The translations under genes and the position numbers were made by a program. Below, one piece after another: positions 40,892 to 49,470 of a stretch of DNA of 64,000 nt; the stretch's first letter is position 1, and each line of letters begins with the position of its first letter. The notes under the pieces are model-generated. The model had not been told where the DNA came from. It did not search any database and saw only the letters and a list, made by a program, of their open reading frames with translations. Source of the DNA: Pseudomonas sp. RIT-PI-AD (GTDB lineage: Bacteria > Pseudomonadota > Gammaproteobacteria > Pseudomonadales > Pseudomonadaceae); assembly GCF_025642785.1 (NCBI RefSeq), contig NZ_JANZKU010000020.1, positions 22,959 to 86,958 of the forward strand, in the 5' to 3' direction.

Positions 40892-41221
40892 GGGGTTCTC
40901 CTGAGAAGGTGGCGAAACCGGGTCCGGTCCCGAGGGGCGAGGTGGAGCACGCCGCGTCGAAGGCCGGGCGGCCGGAAAACAGGCGCCCGGCCTCGTGAGC
41001 CGGGCGGGCCGCCGCGACAGGGCGGCGACGGGAAGCGGGGCGAGCCCCGCGGACGGATGCGCCGCCACGCCGGTGGGGCGCGACGGCGGCGGGCGAGGCC
41101 TGTGCGCTTCTGGCGGACAGACGCCCGCTGTGCGGGTGTGGCCGAAGGATCGGCTCCGGCCCGGGTGAAGCCGGGCCCGAGCGCGTGCGTCGTCCGGGCC
41201 GGTAACGCCGTGGCGCCTCGC
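40892..41221. other. Gap between lhpC and lhpG with G+C-rich hairpins
   Basis: 330 bases without a gene. The clearest structure is an 8-bp perfect stem CGCCCGGC / GCCGGGCG at 40984-41006, with only a weak T-run (TGTTTTCC) following on the minus strand. It could attenuate lhpG relative to lhpC or protect the upstream message. No copy of the TTCGTATACG operator is present here. Confidence 0.4.
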
Positions 41222-42139
41222 TCAGAGCCCCACGTCCGGCAGGCTCGGGCGGTTGGCCAGGGCCTTGACCATGATCGCCTCGACGTGGGCGCGGTCCTCG
41301 CCGCGCAGCGCCAGGCGCGGCGGGCGGGTCAGGGCGCCACCGCGGCCGGCGAGTTCCTCGCAGAGCTTGATGCACTGCACCAGGTCGGCGCGGGCGTCGA
41401 GGTGGAGGATCGGCATCAGCCATTCGTAGATCGGCATGGCTTCGGCGAAACGCCCGGCCTTGCACAGGCGGAAGATGGTCTCGCCTTCCTTGGGGAACAC
41501 GTTGGACATGCCCGACACCCAGCCCTCGGCGCCGACGGCCAGGCTTTCCAGGACCACGTCGTCGAGGCCGGCGAAGAGGATGAAGCGGTCGCCGACTTCG
41601 TTGCGCACGTCGATGAAGCGGCGGGTGTCGCCGGAGGAATCCTTGAAGCAGACCACGTTGTCGCAGTCGGCCAGGGAGATGAGGATGTCCGGGGTGACGT
41701 CGTTCTTGTAGATCGGCGGGTTGTTGTAAACCATCAGCGGCACGTCGGCGTGCTTCGCCACGTAGCGGTAGTGCTCGGCGGTCTCGTAGGGCTTGGAGCC
41801 GTAGACCAGCGCCGGCATCAGCATCACGCCGTCGACCCCGGCCTGCTTCACCGCGTTGGCCACCTTGGCCGCCTGCACGCTGGTGAATTCGGCGACGCCG
41901 CAGATCACCGGCACGCGGCCCTTGGAGGCGTCGACGGCGACTTCGGTGACGGCGATCTTCTCCTCGGCGCTCAGCGAGGTGTTCTCGCCGACCGAGCCGC
42001 AGACCACCAGGCCCGACACGCCATCGCGGATGACGTTGGAGATGACCGCGTGGGTGGCTTCCAGGTTGATCGAGAAGTCCGCATTGAATTGGGTGGTGAC
42101 GGCGGGGAAAACGCCGCTCCAACTGACGCTTCTGCTCAT
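41222..42139 (-). CDS. lhpC: 1-pyrroline-4-hydroxy-2-carboxylate deaminase
   Basis: A DapA-superfamily aldolase-fold enzyme of 305 residues that deaminates pyrroline-4-hydroxy-2-carboxylate to 2-oxoglutarate semialdehyde. It has GVFPAVTTQFNADFSINLEAT, the phosphate-loop-like VVCGSVGENTSLSAEEK, the Tyr in LMVYNNPPIYK and the Schiff-base lysine in VVCFKDSSGDTRR. The neighbourhood rules for hydroxyproline rather than lysine biosynthesis. A palindromic operator lies 29 bases before the ATG, indicating substrate-controlled expression by the GntR regulator of the cluster. Confidence 0.92.
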   Translation of the reverse strand: MSRSVSWSGVFPAVTTQFNADFSINLEATHAVISNVIRDGVSGLVVCGSVGENTSLSAEEKIAVTEVAVDASKGRVPVICGVAEFTSVQAAKVANAVKQAGVDGVMLMPALVYGSKPYETAEHYRYVAKHADVPLMVYNNPPIYKNDVTPDILISLADCDNVVCFKDSSGDTRRFIDVRNEVGDRFILFAGLDDVVLESLAVGAEGWVSGMSNVFPKEGETIFRLCKAGRFAEAMPIYEWLMPILHLDARADLVQCIKLCEELAGRGGALTRPPRLALRGEDRAHVEAIMVKALANRPSLPDVGL

Positions 42140-42163
42140 GGGTGCCTCCGGGGCTGAATAATG

Positions 42164-42179
42164 TATTTCGTATACGATA
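42164..42179. promoter_or_regulatory. Palindromic operator before lhpC (TATTTCGTATACGATA)
   Basis: It contains the perfect palindrome TCGTATACGA (42168-42177) inside an AT-rich patch. The same core TTCGTATACG occurs before the binding-protein gene, and TTCGTATATG occurs at the start of gntR. This is the size and symmetry expected of a GntR/FCD operator. Confidence 0.65.
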
Positions 42180-42325
42180 AGTGAAAGGCAACGGATTGCC
42201 AGGTTTTTCTTCGGGTTCCGGACTGTCGGTGCCGGCCTTGCCTACCGCTTTCGCGCGGCCGCGGCGGCCGTATCCCCTCCCAAAGTGGGCCCGGGACCAT
42301 GCCGGCGGCGCGCGCTGGACGGCGA

Positions 42326-43363
42326 TCAGATCTTCAGGTCAACCGGCCAGGTGTCGGACAGCCGATAACCGGTGGGCCAGGGATCGCTCGGGTCCAGCAG
42401 GTGTTGGTGGGTGCCGGTGATCCAGGCACGCCCCGACAGGCAGGGGTAGATCGCCGCGCGGCCGGCGACTTCGGTGGTCGAGTCGATCCGGCAGTGGAAC
42501 TCCGAACCGATGATCGAACGGCCGATGAAGCGCTCGCCGACCTTCAGTTGGCCCTTGGCGTGGAGCACCGCCATGCGCGCCGAACAGCCGGTGCCGCAGG
42601 GCGAGCGGTCGATCTTGCCGGGGCGGATGACCACCGCGTTGGTGCCCGTGGCGACGCCGTTCTCGTAGCTCACCGGAGCGGCGATCTGGCAGAAGGAAAT
42701 GTGGCTCCAATCCGGGTTCAGCGGATGGGTGAAGCCGAGCTGCTGGTTGGCCGCCTGGGTGATCTTCAGGCCCAGCGCCACCAAGTCGGCGGCTTCGTCG
42801 GCGACCAGGGAGAAGCCCAGGCGCTGCGCGTCGACGATGACGAAGCTGTCGCCGCCGTAGGCGGTGTCCACCGGGATCGAGCCGATGCCGTCCACCTCGA
42901 TCCAGGCGTCCAGCTTGTCGGCGAAGGACGGCACGTTCTTCACCTCGACCCGCTCGGCCTTGCCGTCGCGGCACTCGGCGATCACTTCCACCAGGCCGCC
43001 GGGGGCTTCCAGGGTCAGCCGGGTCTGCGGCTCGGTCATCGGCAGGATGCCGCTGTCGAGCAGCACGGTGGCCACGCACAGCGAGTTGGAACCGGACATC
43101 GGCGGCACGTCGGCCGGCTCCATGATGATCCAGGCCATCTGCGCCTTGGGGTTCTTCGCCGGGACCAGCAGGTTGACGTGGCGGAACACCCCGCCGCGCG
43201 GCTCGTTGAGCACGAAGTTGCGCAGCACGTCGTCGTTGGCGATCCAGCGCGACTGTTCCCAGAGGGTCTCGCCCGGTGGCGGCGCGACGCCGCCGACGAT
43301 CACGTCGCCGACCTCGCCTTCGGCATGGCAACTGACCACATGAATCACTTTCGATGAACGCAT
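42326..43363 (-). CDS. Proline racemase superfamily enzyme with Ser/Cys active site
   Basis: A member of the proline racemase / hydroxyproline epimerase / trans-3-hydroxyproline dehydratase superfamily, 345 residues. The first catalytic cysteine (MCGHG in epimerases) is replaced by Ser90 in [10 protein letters not shown]. The second is kept as Cys256 in [14 protein letters not shown]. It also keeps CHAEGE at the N-terminus and [12 protein letters not shown]. The cluster already encodes a Cys/Cys epimerase (lhpA), so this one probably acts on another hydroxyproline isomer, as a dehydratase or epimerase; the activity is not certain. It is upstream of lhpC with 186 bases between, and downstream of the ABC ATPase across a REP pair. 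Confidence 0.8.
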   Translation of the reverse strand: MRSSKVIHVVSCHAEGEVGDVIVGGVAPPPGETLWEQSRWIANDDVLRNFVLNEPRGGVFRHVNLLVPAKNPKAQMAWIIMEPADVPPMSGSNSLCVATVLLDSGILPMTEPQTRLTLEAPGGLVEVIAECRDGKAERVEVKNVPSFADKLDAWIEVDGIGSIPVDTAYGGDSFVIVDAQRLGFSLVADEAADLVALGLKITQAANQQLGFTHPLNPDWSHISFCQIAAPVSYENGVATGTNAVVIRPGKIDRSPCGTGCSARMAVLHAKGQLKVGERFIGRSIIGSEFHCRIDSTTEVAGRAAIYPCLSGRAWITGTHQHLLDPSDPWPTGYRLSDTWPVDLKI

Positions 43364-43414
43364 GACGCGAAGCCCTCTTGTCGAGCAGGTTGTGGTGGAA
43401 GGAACCACCCGGTC

Positions 43415-43506
43415 CGTGGGCGCGAATTCATTCGGCGGAGGCCGTGACGGGCCGATCCCTTTGCGTGGGGTGGGAGGTCTTTTCGCGAATGAATTCGCTC
43501 CCACGG
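43415..43506. repeat. Inverted REP pair (REPIN-like), ATTCATTC subfamily
   Basis: The left arm, CGTGGGCGCGAATTCATTCG at 43415, and the right arm, CGCGAATGAATTCGCTCCCA at 43484, are inverted copies about 45 bases apart. They share the GTGGGAGC-type head with the pair at 38941 but have a different hairpin centre (AATTCATT instead of CTTCAGCC). The pair separates the transporter/lhpI operon from the racemase-like gene. Confidence 0.72.
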
Positions 43507-43653
43507 GTTTGCTCCGCACGGGTCGAGACGCCACAGGCTGGCACGCCTCTCCGTCGCAACGCCCCGGGTCGGAACTCACCAGGCTGGGGCCCGACAGGCT
43601 GGAGCCCAGCAGGCCCGGCCGCCAGATTTCCGAGTCTCACGGGTCCCAGGTCT

Positions 43654-44376
43654 CTAATTGATCGAGCGCAGGAAATCCGCCGTCTCCGGGCGCTGCGGGT
43701 TGCCGATCACCTGGTCCGGCGTGCCGATCTCGTGCACCAGCCCGTTGCGGAAGAACGCCACGCGGTCGGACACGTCGCGGGCGAAGCGGATCTCGTGGGT
43801 CACCAGGACCATGGTCATGCCTTCCTCGGCGAGCAGGCGCATGGTGTCGAGCACCTCGCCCACCAGTTGCGGGTCGAGGGCCGAGGTGGCTTCGTCGAAC
43901 AGCATGTAGTCCGGCGCCATGGCCAGGGCGCGGGCGATCGCCATGCGCTGCTGCTGGCCGCCGGAGAGCTTGCCGGGGAACACCTTGAGCTTGTCGCCGA
44001 GGCCGACGTGGGTCAGTTGCTTCACCGCCAGCGCCTCGGCCTCTTCCTTGCTGCGGCCGAGCACCTTGCGCGGCGCCAGCATCACGTTTTCCAGCACGGT
44101 CAGGTGCGGGAAGGCGTTCCACTGCTGGAACACGATGCCGATCTTCTGCCGCAGCTTGTTGATGTCGGTGCCCGGCGCGTGGACCTCGGTGCCGTCGACG
44201 CGGATGCTGCCGCGCTTGATCGACTCCAGGCCGTTGATGCACATCAGCAGGGTCGATTTGCCGGAGCCGGAGCCGCCGATGATCGACAGCACTTCGCCCT
44301 TGTTCACCGTCAGGCTGACGCCCTTGATCACGTCGAGCTCGCCGAAGGATTTGTGTACGTTGTCGATCTCAATCAT
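43654..44376 (-). CDS. Polar amino acid ABC transporter ATPase (hydroxyproline uptake)
   Basis: The ATP-binding subunit of a polar amino acid importer, 240 residues. Walker A is GGSGSGKSTLL, the ABC signature LSGGQQQRMAIARALA, and Walker B MLFDEATSALDP, followed by the switch His in VTHEIRFARDV. It is encoded at the end of an operon with the binding protein, a dehydratase and two permeases. The permease gene upstream overlaps it by 8 bases. The substrate (hydroxyprolines) is inferred from the cluster. Confidence 0.92.
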   Translation of the reverse strand: MIEIDNVHKSFGELDVIKGVSLTVNKGEVLSIIGGSGSGKSTLLMCINGLESIKRGSIRVDGTEVHAPGTDINKLRQKIGIVFQQWNAFPHLTVLENVMLAPRKVLGRSKEEAEALAVKQLTHVGLGDKLKVFPGKLSGGQQQRMAIARALAMAPDYMLFDEATSALDPQLVGEVLDTMRLLAEEGMTMVLVTHEIRFARDVSDRVAFFRNGLVHEIGTPDQVIGNPQRPETADFLRSIN

Positions 44377-45025
44377 TTTCCTGCCACCTCGTTTCCAGCC
44401 GGGCGCCCAGGTGGGCGACCACCAGGCTCATGACGTAGTAGATGAGTCCCGCGATGCACAGCACCAGCAAGGGTTCCTGGATGCGCGTGACGATGGTCTG
44501 CGAGGCGCGCAGCAGCTCGACGATGCCGATCCACATCACCAGCGCCGTGTCCTTCATCACCGACAGCACCAGGTTCAGCCAGCCGGGGAAGGCCACCCGG
44601 GTGGCCATCGGCAGGACGATGTAGCGCAGGTCCTGCAGGTAGGTGAGCCCCAGCGAGCGGCTGGCCCGGCGCAGCGTCGGCGGCACCGCGAGCACGCCGC
44701 TGCGGACGATCTCGGTGCAGAAGGCGGCGGCGTAGATGCCCAGCACCAGGCAGGCGACGCTGAAGGCGCTGACGTTCAGCCCGGCGATGCTCTTGACCGA
44801 GTTGAACAGCACGAACTGGATCAGCAGCGGCACGCTGCGGAACACGTCGAGCAGCCAGGCCAGCGGCAGCGTCGTCCGCGGCAGCAGCGCCCGCAGCAGG
44901 CCGAAGAACACGCCGGCGACGGTGCCGATGGCGATCGACGCGAGGGTCAGGAGGATCGTGACCCAGGCGCCTTGCAGGAGGAACGACAGGTCGTTCCAGG
45001 TGAAGCCGGTGGAAACCATGGTCAT
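44369..45025 (-). CDS. Polar amino acid ABC transporter permease 2
   Basis: An inner-membrane permease of the HisM/GlnP family, 218 residues with five helices. It has the N-terminal LLQGAWVTILLTLASIAIG and the EAA-type loop EIVRSGVLAVPPTLRRASRSLGLTYLQ that contacts the ATPase. It pairs with the permease encoded 4 bases upstream. The alternative ATG at 45019 would remove two residues; either is possible. Confidence 0.9.
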   Translation of the reverse strand: MTMVSTGFTWNDLSFLLQGAWVTILLTLASIAIGTVAGVFFGLLRALLPRTTLPLAWLLDVFRSVPLLIQFVLFNSVKSIAGLNVSAFSVACLVLGIYAAAFCTEIVRSGVLAVPPTLRRASRSLGLTYLQDLRYIVLPMATRVAFPGWLNLVLSVMKDTALVMWIGIVELLRASQTIVTRIQEPLLVLCIAGLIYYVMSLVVAHLGARLETRWQEND

Positions 45026-45029
45026 CCCC

Positions 45030-45695
45030 TCAATAGCGGAACAGGCGCCAGGCGAGCAGCCGGGCCACCGCCACGATCGCCTTGGCGATCAGGTAATAGA
45101 GCGCCGCGGCCAGGGCGAAGAACTCGAAGGTGCGGAAGGTCTTCACGTTGTAGTCCTGGGTGACCCCGGTGAGGTCGTCGTTGAGCCCGACGATCACCCC
45201 CAGGGAGGTCATCAGCACCGCCCAGACCATCTGATTGGTCAGCGGGTAGAAGACGATGCGCAGCAACTGCGGCACCACGATCAGGCGATAGGCCTGGGGC
45301 GCGCTCATGCCCAGGGAACGGGCGGCGCGCAACTGGGTGTCCGGCACCGCCTTGAGCCCGCCGCGGAAGTTCTCCGCCAGGTAGCCGGCGTTGTTGAAGG
45401 TGATCCCGGCGAGCAGGGCGAGCCAGGAGCTGACGTGCAGGCCGAAGGAGCCCAGGCCGAAATACAGGATGTAGATCTGGAACAGCGACGGGGTATTGCG
45501 CGCGATGGAGATCCAGGTGGCGGCGAAGCCGCGCAGCGCCGGGTGCTTGGCCTGTCGCATGAGCGTCAGCAGCAGGGCGATGAGCACCCCGAAGATCATC
45601 GACAGGGCGGCGGTCTCGAAGGTCACCCAGGCGCCGGCCAGCATGTCCGGCAGCGCCTTGAAGGCCGCCCGCCAGTGGAAACTGTATTCAAACAT
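45030..45695 (-). CDS. Polar amino acid ABC transporter permease 1
   Basis: An inner-membrane permease of 221 residues, HisQ/GlnP type. It has ALPDMLAGAWVTFETAALSMIFG at the N-terminus and the EAA-like ENFRGGLKAVPDTQLRAARSLGMSAPQAYR loop. It forms a heterodimer with the second permease gene. Its ATG overlaps the stop of the dehydratase gene by 8 bases, so uptake and catabolism are translated together. Confidence 0.9.
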   Translation of the reverse strand: MFEYSFHWRAAFKALPDMLAGAWVTFETAALSMIFGVLIALLLTLMRQAKHPALRGFAATWISIARNTPSLFQIYILYFGLGSFGLHVSSWLALLAGITFNNAGYLAENFRGGLKAVPDTQLRAARSLGMSAPQAYRLIVVPQLLRIVFYPLTNQMVWAVLMTSLGVIVGLNDDLTGVTQDYNVKTFRTFEFFALAAALYYLIAKAIVAVARLLAWRLFRY

Positions 45696-47460
45696 GGACG
45701 GGGATCTCCCTGGCTTCGCCGGCCTGCAGCCAGGCGGGCAGGCGGCCGTTGACGTGACCGGTGCAGGCGGCCTCGACGCACGCGGCGAGGCTGCCGAAAT
45801 GCACCGAGCGGCCGACCAGGCCCGGCGCGTAGTGGGCGTACTTGCCCGAGTTGGTCATCAGGGTGCGCGCCTGCGGCGGGATCACCGGCTCGCCGAGCAT
45901 GCACCAGCAGGTGTCGGTGACGAATTGCGCGCCGAAGGCTTCCAGGGCCGCCACGTGGCCGGCCTCGCGGGCCCGTTCGTGGATCGCCCGGCCGCAGGTG
46001 ATCACCAGGGCCACCGCCTCATGCTTGCGGCGGCCGGCGCAGAGCGCGGCCAGCCGGGCGCATTCGTCGAAGGAGAAATGCGGGTTGCCCAGCGACACCA
46101 GGTCCACCCGCGCGTCGTCGGCGCTGTCCAGCTCCCGCCAGCTCTCCAGCAGATCCGCCAGGGCGATGCGCAGGGTCTTCGCCGGCGCCTGGCCGCCGAG
46201 GGCCTGGTCGCGGGTGGCGGCCTCCGGGGTCACCCCGGCGATATGGAACATCGGCGCGGCCGAGGTCGTGGCGAAGGCCGCGCCGAAGGCTTTCAGGTCG
46301 TCCGAGTCCGGCCGCGCCCGTTCCAGGCCGCAGATCACCGGGATCTCGCTGCCGCAGAGCAGGCCGACGTGGTAGCCGAGCAACGGGTAGAAGGCGTCGT
46401 CCAGCCCATCCAGGGGCGGCAGCTCGAGGCACAGGCTGGCGTGACGCTGTTCCGCCAGGTGGCAGCCGACGAGCGGCGCGCGGCCGGTGAGGGCGATGCA
46501 GATGTCCAGGTAGTCCGGGTACTTCAGGGTGCGCGCGCCGAGCACGCTGTTGGCGTAGACCACCGCGTTGGATTCGGCCCAGACGATCTGCTCGCCGAGT
46601 CGTGGCGCGCTGTCCAGCAGGTAGGGCGCGCAGGTGAAGCTGACCCGCGCGCCCATGTCCAGGTAGGCATCGCCGAGCGCCGCGGCCGGTTCGCCGAAGG
46701 CGGCGTCGATGCCCTGTTCGCGCCAGCGGCGCTTGTCCACCGAGATCGAGTTGAGGGTGGTCGGCACCCGCACCTTCGCGCCCCATTCCACCAGTTGCCG
46801 GGCGAAACGCAGGCAGGCCGGGCCGGTGTAGATGCAGCCGTCGATGTGCGCCTGGGTGATGTCCAGCAGTTCCCGGGCGCCCTGCAGTTCGGCCATCCGC
46901 AGGACGATGCCCATGGCCACCTGGGCGGCCTTGCCGTGGGCGCCGACGAGCATTTCGCGATCCCGCGCGCTGAGGCTCAGGCTCGGGCTCCAGGGTGCCA
47001 CGCGCGGCGTGGCGGGCGCGGTTTCCCGGGGCGCGGGCGGCGTGGCGAAGCCCTCGACCCGCGACCCCTCGACCCGCACGTGGCGCGCCCCGCGCAAGGC
47101 GGCGAAGCCCTGGGGCCCGAGGGCCAATACCGGGATCGAGCGGCCGAACATCTGCTCGGCGATCAGCACGCCGAGGGTGAGGATGTCGTCCACCTGCTCC
47201 AGCACCAGCGCCGCCGGCGCATGGCCGTTGAGGATCAGCTCCAGCATCACGCTGCTGCCGGTGCAGGAACCGCGGCCGCTGGGGATCGCCAGCACGCGGT
47301 CGGTGACGGTGGCGCCGCTGAGCGGGTGATGGCGGTCGATGACTTCGCCGCTGAAGGGGTCGATGCCGCCCCAGAAACTCAGGCCGACCTCGGCATGAAG
47401 CAGCTCGCCTTGGGCCGATCCGGCCACCAGGCTGCGACCGCTGAGCGAAATCTCGGGCAT
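45688..47460 (-). CDS. lhpI: cis-3-hydroxy-L-proline dehydratase (aconitase X type, fused subunits)
   Basis: An aconitase-X family enzyme of 590 residues. The small swivel domain (about 1-135, ending near GPQGFAALRGARHV) is fused to the large domain (about 165-575). Cluster-ligand and active-site segments include IPSGRGSCTGSSVMLELIL, DGCIYTGPACLRFA, LTGRAPLVGCHLAEQRHA, FHIAGVTPEA and ITCGRAIHERA. Bacterial AcnX of this arrangement converts cis-3-hydroxy-L-proline to pyrroline-2-carboxylate, which a reductase turns into proline. That reductase is not encoded in this cluster. It lies within the ABC operon between binding protein and permeases, which supports hydroxyprolines as transport substrates. 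Confidence 0.88.
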   Translation of the reverse strand: MPEISLSGRSLVAGSAQGELLHAEVGLSFWGGIDPFSGEVIDRHHPLSGATVTDRVLAIPSGRGSCTGSSVMLELILNGHAPAALVLEQVDDILTLGVLIAEQMFGRSIPVLALGPQGFAALRGARHVRVEGSRVEGFATPPAPRETAPATPRVAPWSPSLSLSARDREMLVGAHGKAAQVAMGIVLRMAELQGARELLDITQAHIDGCIYTGPACLRFARQLVEWGAKVRVPTTLNSISVDKRRWREQGIDAAFGEPAAALGDAYLDMGARVSFTCAPYLLDSAPRLGEQIVWAESNAVVYANSVLGARTLKYPDYLDICIALTGRAPLVGCHLAEQRHASLCLELPPLDGLDDAFYPLLGYHVGLLCGSEIPVICGLERARPDSDDLKAFGAAFATTSAAPMFHIAGVTPEAATRDQALGGQAPAKTLRIALADLLESWRELDSADDARVDLVSLGNPHFSFDECARLAALCAGRRKHEAVALVITCGRAIHERAREAGHVAALEAFGAQFVTDTCWCMLGEPVIPPQARTLMTNSGKYAHYAPGLVGRSVHFGSLAACVEAACTGHVNGRLPAWLQAGEAREIPVHV

Positions 47461-47521
47461 CGTGGGCTCTCGCGCTGTGAAGGAGGGCCCGGCGCCTCGG
47501 GTGCGCCGGGCAAGGCCGGGA

Positions 47522-48334
47522 TCAGTAGTAAACGCCCGGCACGGTCAGGTCGACCGGCTTGCCGCCGACCCATTTCTCGTAGAGCTCGGCATAGCGGCCC
47601 GAGCGCACCTGCTGGTTGACGAACAGGTTGAGGTAGTTGAGCAGGCCGTACTCGTTGCGCTTGGCGGCCAGGGACACGTAGTCGATCACGTAGGGCGCGT
47701 CGCCGGCGATCTTCAGGCCCTTGTACTTGCCGGACTTGAGGGTCGCGGCGGCGACGGTGTTGGTCACCACGGTGGCGTCGATGTGGCCTTGGGTGACCGC
47801 CAGGATGGTGTCGTTCTGGGTCTGGTAGGCGCGGAAGCTGCCGCTGCCCCAGCTCTTCACGTCCTTCTCCAACGCGATCGCCTCATAGGTGCCGCTGGTA
47901 TTGCCGACCGGCTTGCCCTTGAGGTCCTTGTAGCCGGTGATGCCGGTGTCCTCGCGGGTCAGCACCTGCATCTGGAAGGCGAAGTAGGGCACGGTCAGGC
48001 CGACGGTCTTGGCCCGCTCCAGGGTGTCCGAGGTGGAGGCGACGATCACGTCGGCGCGGCCCGAGACGAGGGCCGGAATGCGGTCGGGGAAGGGCGTTTC
48101 CACCACCTCCGCGTCGACCCCGAGGATCTTCGCCAGGTCGTTGCAATAGTCGACGTCGAAGCCGGCCGGGGCGTTCTTCTCGTCGCGGAAGCCCATCGGC
48201 GGGAAGTCCAGGGTGACCGCGCAGCGCAGCTTCCCGGATTCGATGATGTCGTCGAGCTTGTCCGCCTGGGCGAGACCGGCGAGGGAGGAACTCAGAACAG
48301 CGCCTAGGACCACGGCAAGGGTTTTCTTTTTCAT
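47522..48334 (-). CDS. Periplasmic hydroxyproline/amino acid binding protein
   Basis: The substrate-binding protein of the ABC importer, 270 residues. The signal peptide is MKKKTLAVVLGAVLSSSLAG, ending LAQADKL. The SBP family 3 fold shows SGKLRCAVTLDFPPMGFRDEKN, GFDVDYCNDLAKILG, VSGRADVIVAS, TREDTGITGYKDLKGKPVGNTSGTYE-type sequence and DYVSLAAKRNE. The ATG at 48334 has GAGGTCTCC upstream. It is the first gene of the transporter-lhpI operon, with the palindromic operator 40 bases before its start. Confidence 0.92.
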   Translation of the reverse strand: MKKKTLAVVLGAVLSSSLAGLAQADKLDDIIESGKLRCAVTLDFPPMGFRDEKNAPAGFDVDYCNDLAKILGVDAEVVETPFPDRIPALVSGRADVIVASTSDTLERAKTVGLTVPYFAFQMQVLTREDTGITGYKDLKGKPVGNTSGTYEAIALEKDVKSWGSGSFRAYQTQNDTILAVTQGHIDATVVTNTVAAATLKSGKYKGLKIAGDAPYVIDYVSLAAKRNEYGLLNYLNLFVNQQVRSGRYAELYEKWVGGKPVDLTVPGVYY

Positions 48335-48374
48335 GGAGACCTCGAAGGCTGAAGAAGCGAGCATCAATCGTTAT

Positions 48375-48384
48375 TTCGTATACG
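48375..48384. promoter_or_regulatory. Operator before the binding-protein gene (TTCGTATACG)
   Basis: The surrounding sequence TTATTTCGTATACGTTATTC shares the ten-base core with the site before lhpC. It lies 41-50 bases upstream of the binding-protein ATG, within the probable promoter. A second partial TTATTCG follows directly. Confidence 0.65.
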
Positions 48385-48605
48385 TTATTCGTTATGCAAC
48401 GGGTGTGCCGCTCCCTGGATGTCTGGCCTCGGTTTCCCGCAGCGGGCTTCTGGATCTGGAAAAGGGCTTTCGAATCAGCGTGTTGTGCGGACCTAGAAGA
48501 ATCCGTCGGCAGAGCCGCGGGTGAGCCTGAGCGCGCCGGCCCTGCGCAAGGGGAGGCGATTGCTACAAAAGGGAGCACGCGCGTTACGCCGGTGCAGGCG
48601 GCGGC

Positions 48606-49367
48606 TCAGGGGCGTTGGCGGGTCTGGCGGTATTGGCTCGGCGAAAAACCGGTCAGCGCCTTGAACTGGCGACTGAAGGCGCTGTGGTCGGTGTAGCCGC
48701 AGCGCAGCGCGATCTCGGTGATCGGCAGGGATTCGTCGGCGAGCAATTGCGAGGCGGCGCCGAGGCGCGCCTTGTGGATCATCTGCCGGGGGGTGAGCTG
48801 GAAGATCCGCTTGCAGTGGCGCTCCAGCTGCGCCACCGACAGGCCGGCGATGGCGGTCAGCTCGGCCAGGCTGATGGCACGGGCGTAGTGGCTGCGGATG
48901 TGTGCGTCCACCGCCGCCAGTTGGCTATATGCCGGGTGGCTGGACTGGGCACCCGGCAGGTCGTGGGAAATCCCCGCCATGCCGATGACCCTCCCCTCGC
49001 CGTCGCGCAGCGGCTGCTTGTGGGTCAGGCACCAACCCGCCTGCCGGCCCGGATACAGGTGCAGCTCGAGCTGGTCGCTGAGCTGCGCGCCTTCGAGCAC
49101 CCGTCGGTCCTGCTCGGTGTACAGCGGGCCGAAGCGCGACGGAAACACCTCTTCCGCGGTGCGCCCGAGCAAGGCCGCGGGCGACTTCACCCCGCAGCGC
49201 TGCGCCAGGGTGCGGTTGACCATCACGTAGCGCGCCTGCGGGTCCTTGACGAAGAACACCACGCCGGGCATGGCATCCAGCAACGGCGCGACCTGCCCCA
49301 GCCGCGCCACCAGTTCGGCGAGGTCTTCGGGGAGGGACGCGAAAAGCCTGTCCGGGGCGATCACCAT
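48606..49367 (-). CDS. AraC-family regulator with PAS domain
   Basis: A regulator of 253 residues. The N-terminal PAS domain (about residues 25-140) contains DAMPGVVFFVKDPQARYVMVNRTLAQRCG and IGMAGISHDL. The C-terminal AraC domain has LAELTAIAGLSVAQLERHCKRIF and ALRCGYTDHSAFSRQFKALTGFSPSQYR. It lies beside the hydroxyproline transporter operon, the position of the lhp regulator in P. aeruginosa, so it is a candidate activator (LhpR-like). I chose the ATG at 49367, though the frame is open to 49463. With the GntR protein, the cluster has two potential regulators. Confidence 0.85.
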   Translation of the reverse strand: MVIAPDRLFASLPEDLAELVARLGQVAPLLDAMPGVVFFVKDPQARYVMVNRTLAQRCGVKSPAALLGRTAEEVFPSRFGPLYTEQDRRVLEGAQLSDQLELHLYPGRQAGWCLTHKQPLRDGEGRVIGMAGISHDLPGAQSSHPAYSQLAAVDAHIRSHYARAISLAELTAIAGLSVAQLERHCKRIFQLTPRQMIHKARLGAASQLLADESLPITEIALRCGYTDHSAFSRQFKALTGFSPSQYRQTRQRP

Positions 49368-49470
49368 CGCAAACTTGCTACCGAGCGGCCGGGGGAGAGG
49401 CGCTGAGTGTCGCAAGCCGTTCGTCGATGCACCAGCCTTCGACGTCTCGCGTTTCCAGCCCATGGCGGGT

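Noticed and set aside
48320..48334. AAAAAGAA at the start of the binding-protein gene as a Crc/Hfq site
   Set aside because: It fits AAnAAnAA, but is fully explained by the Lys codons of the signal peptide. It is too weak to report as a feature.
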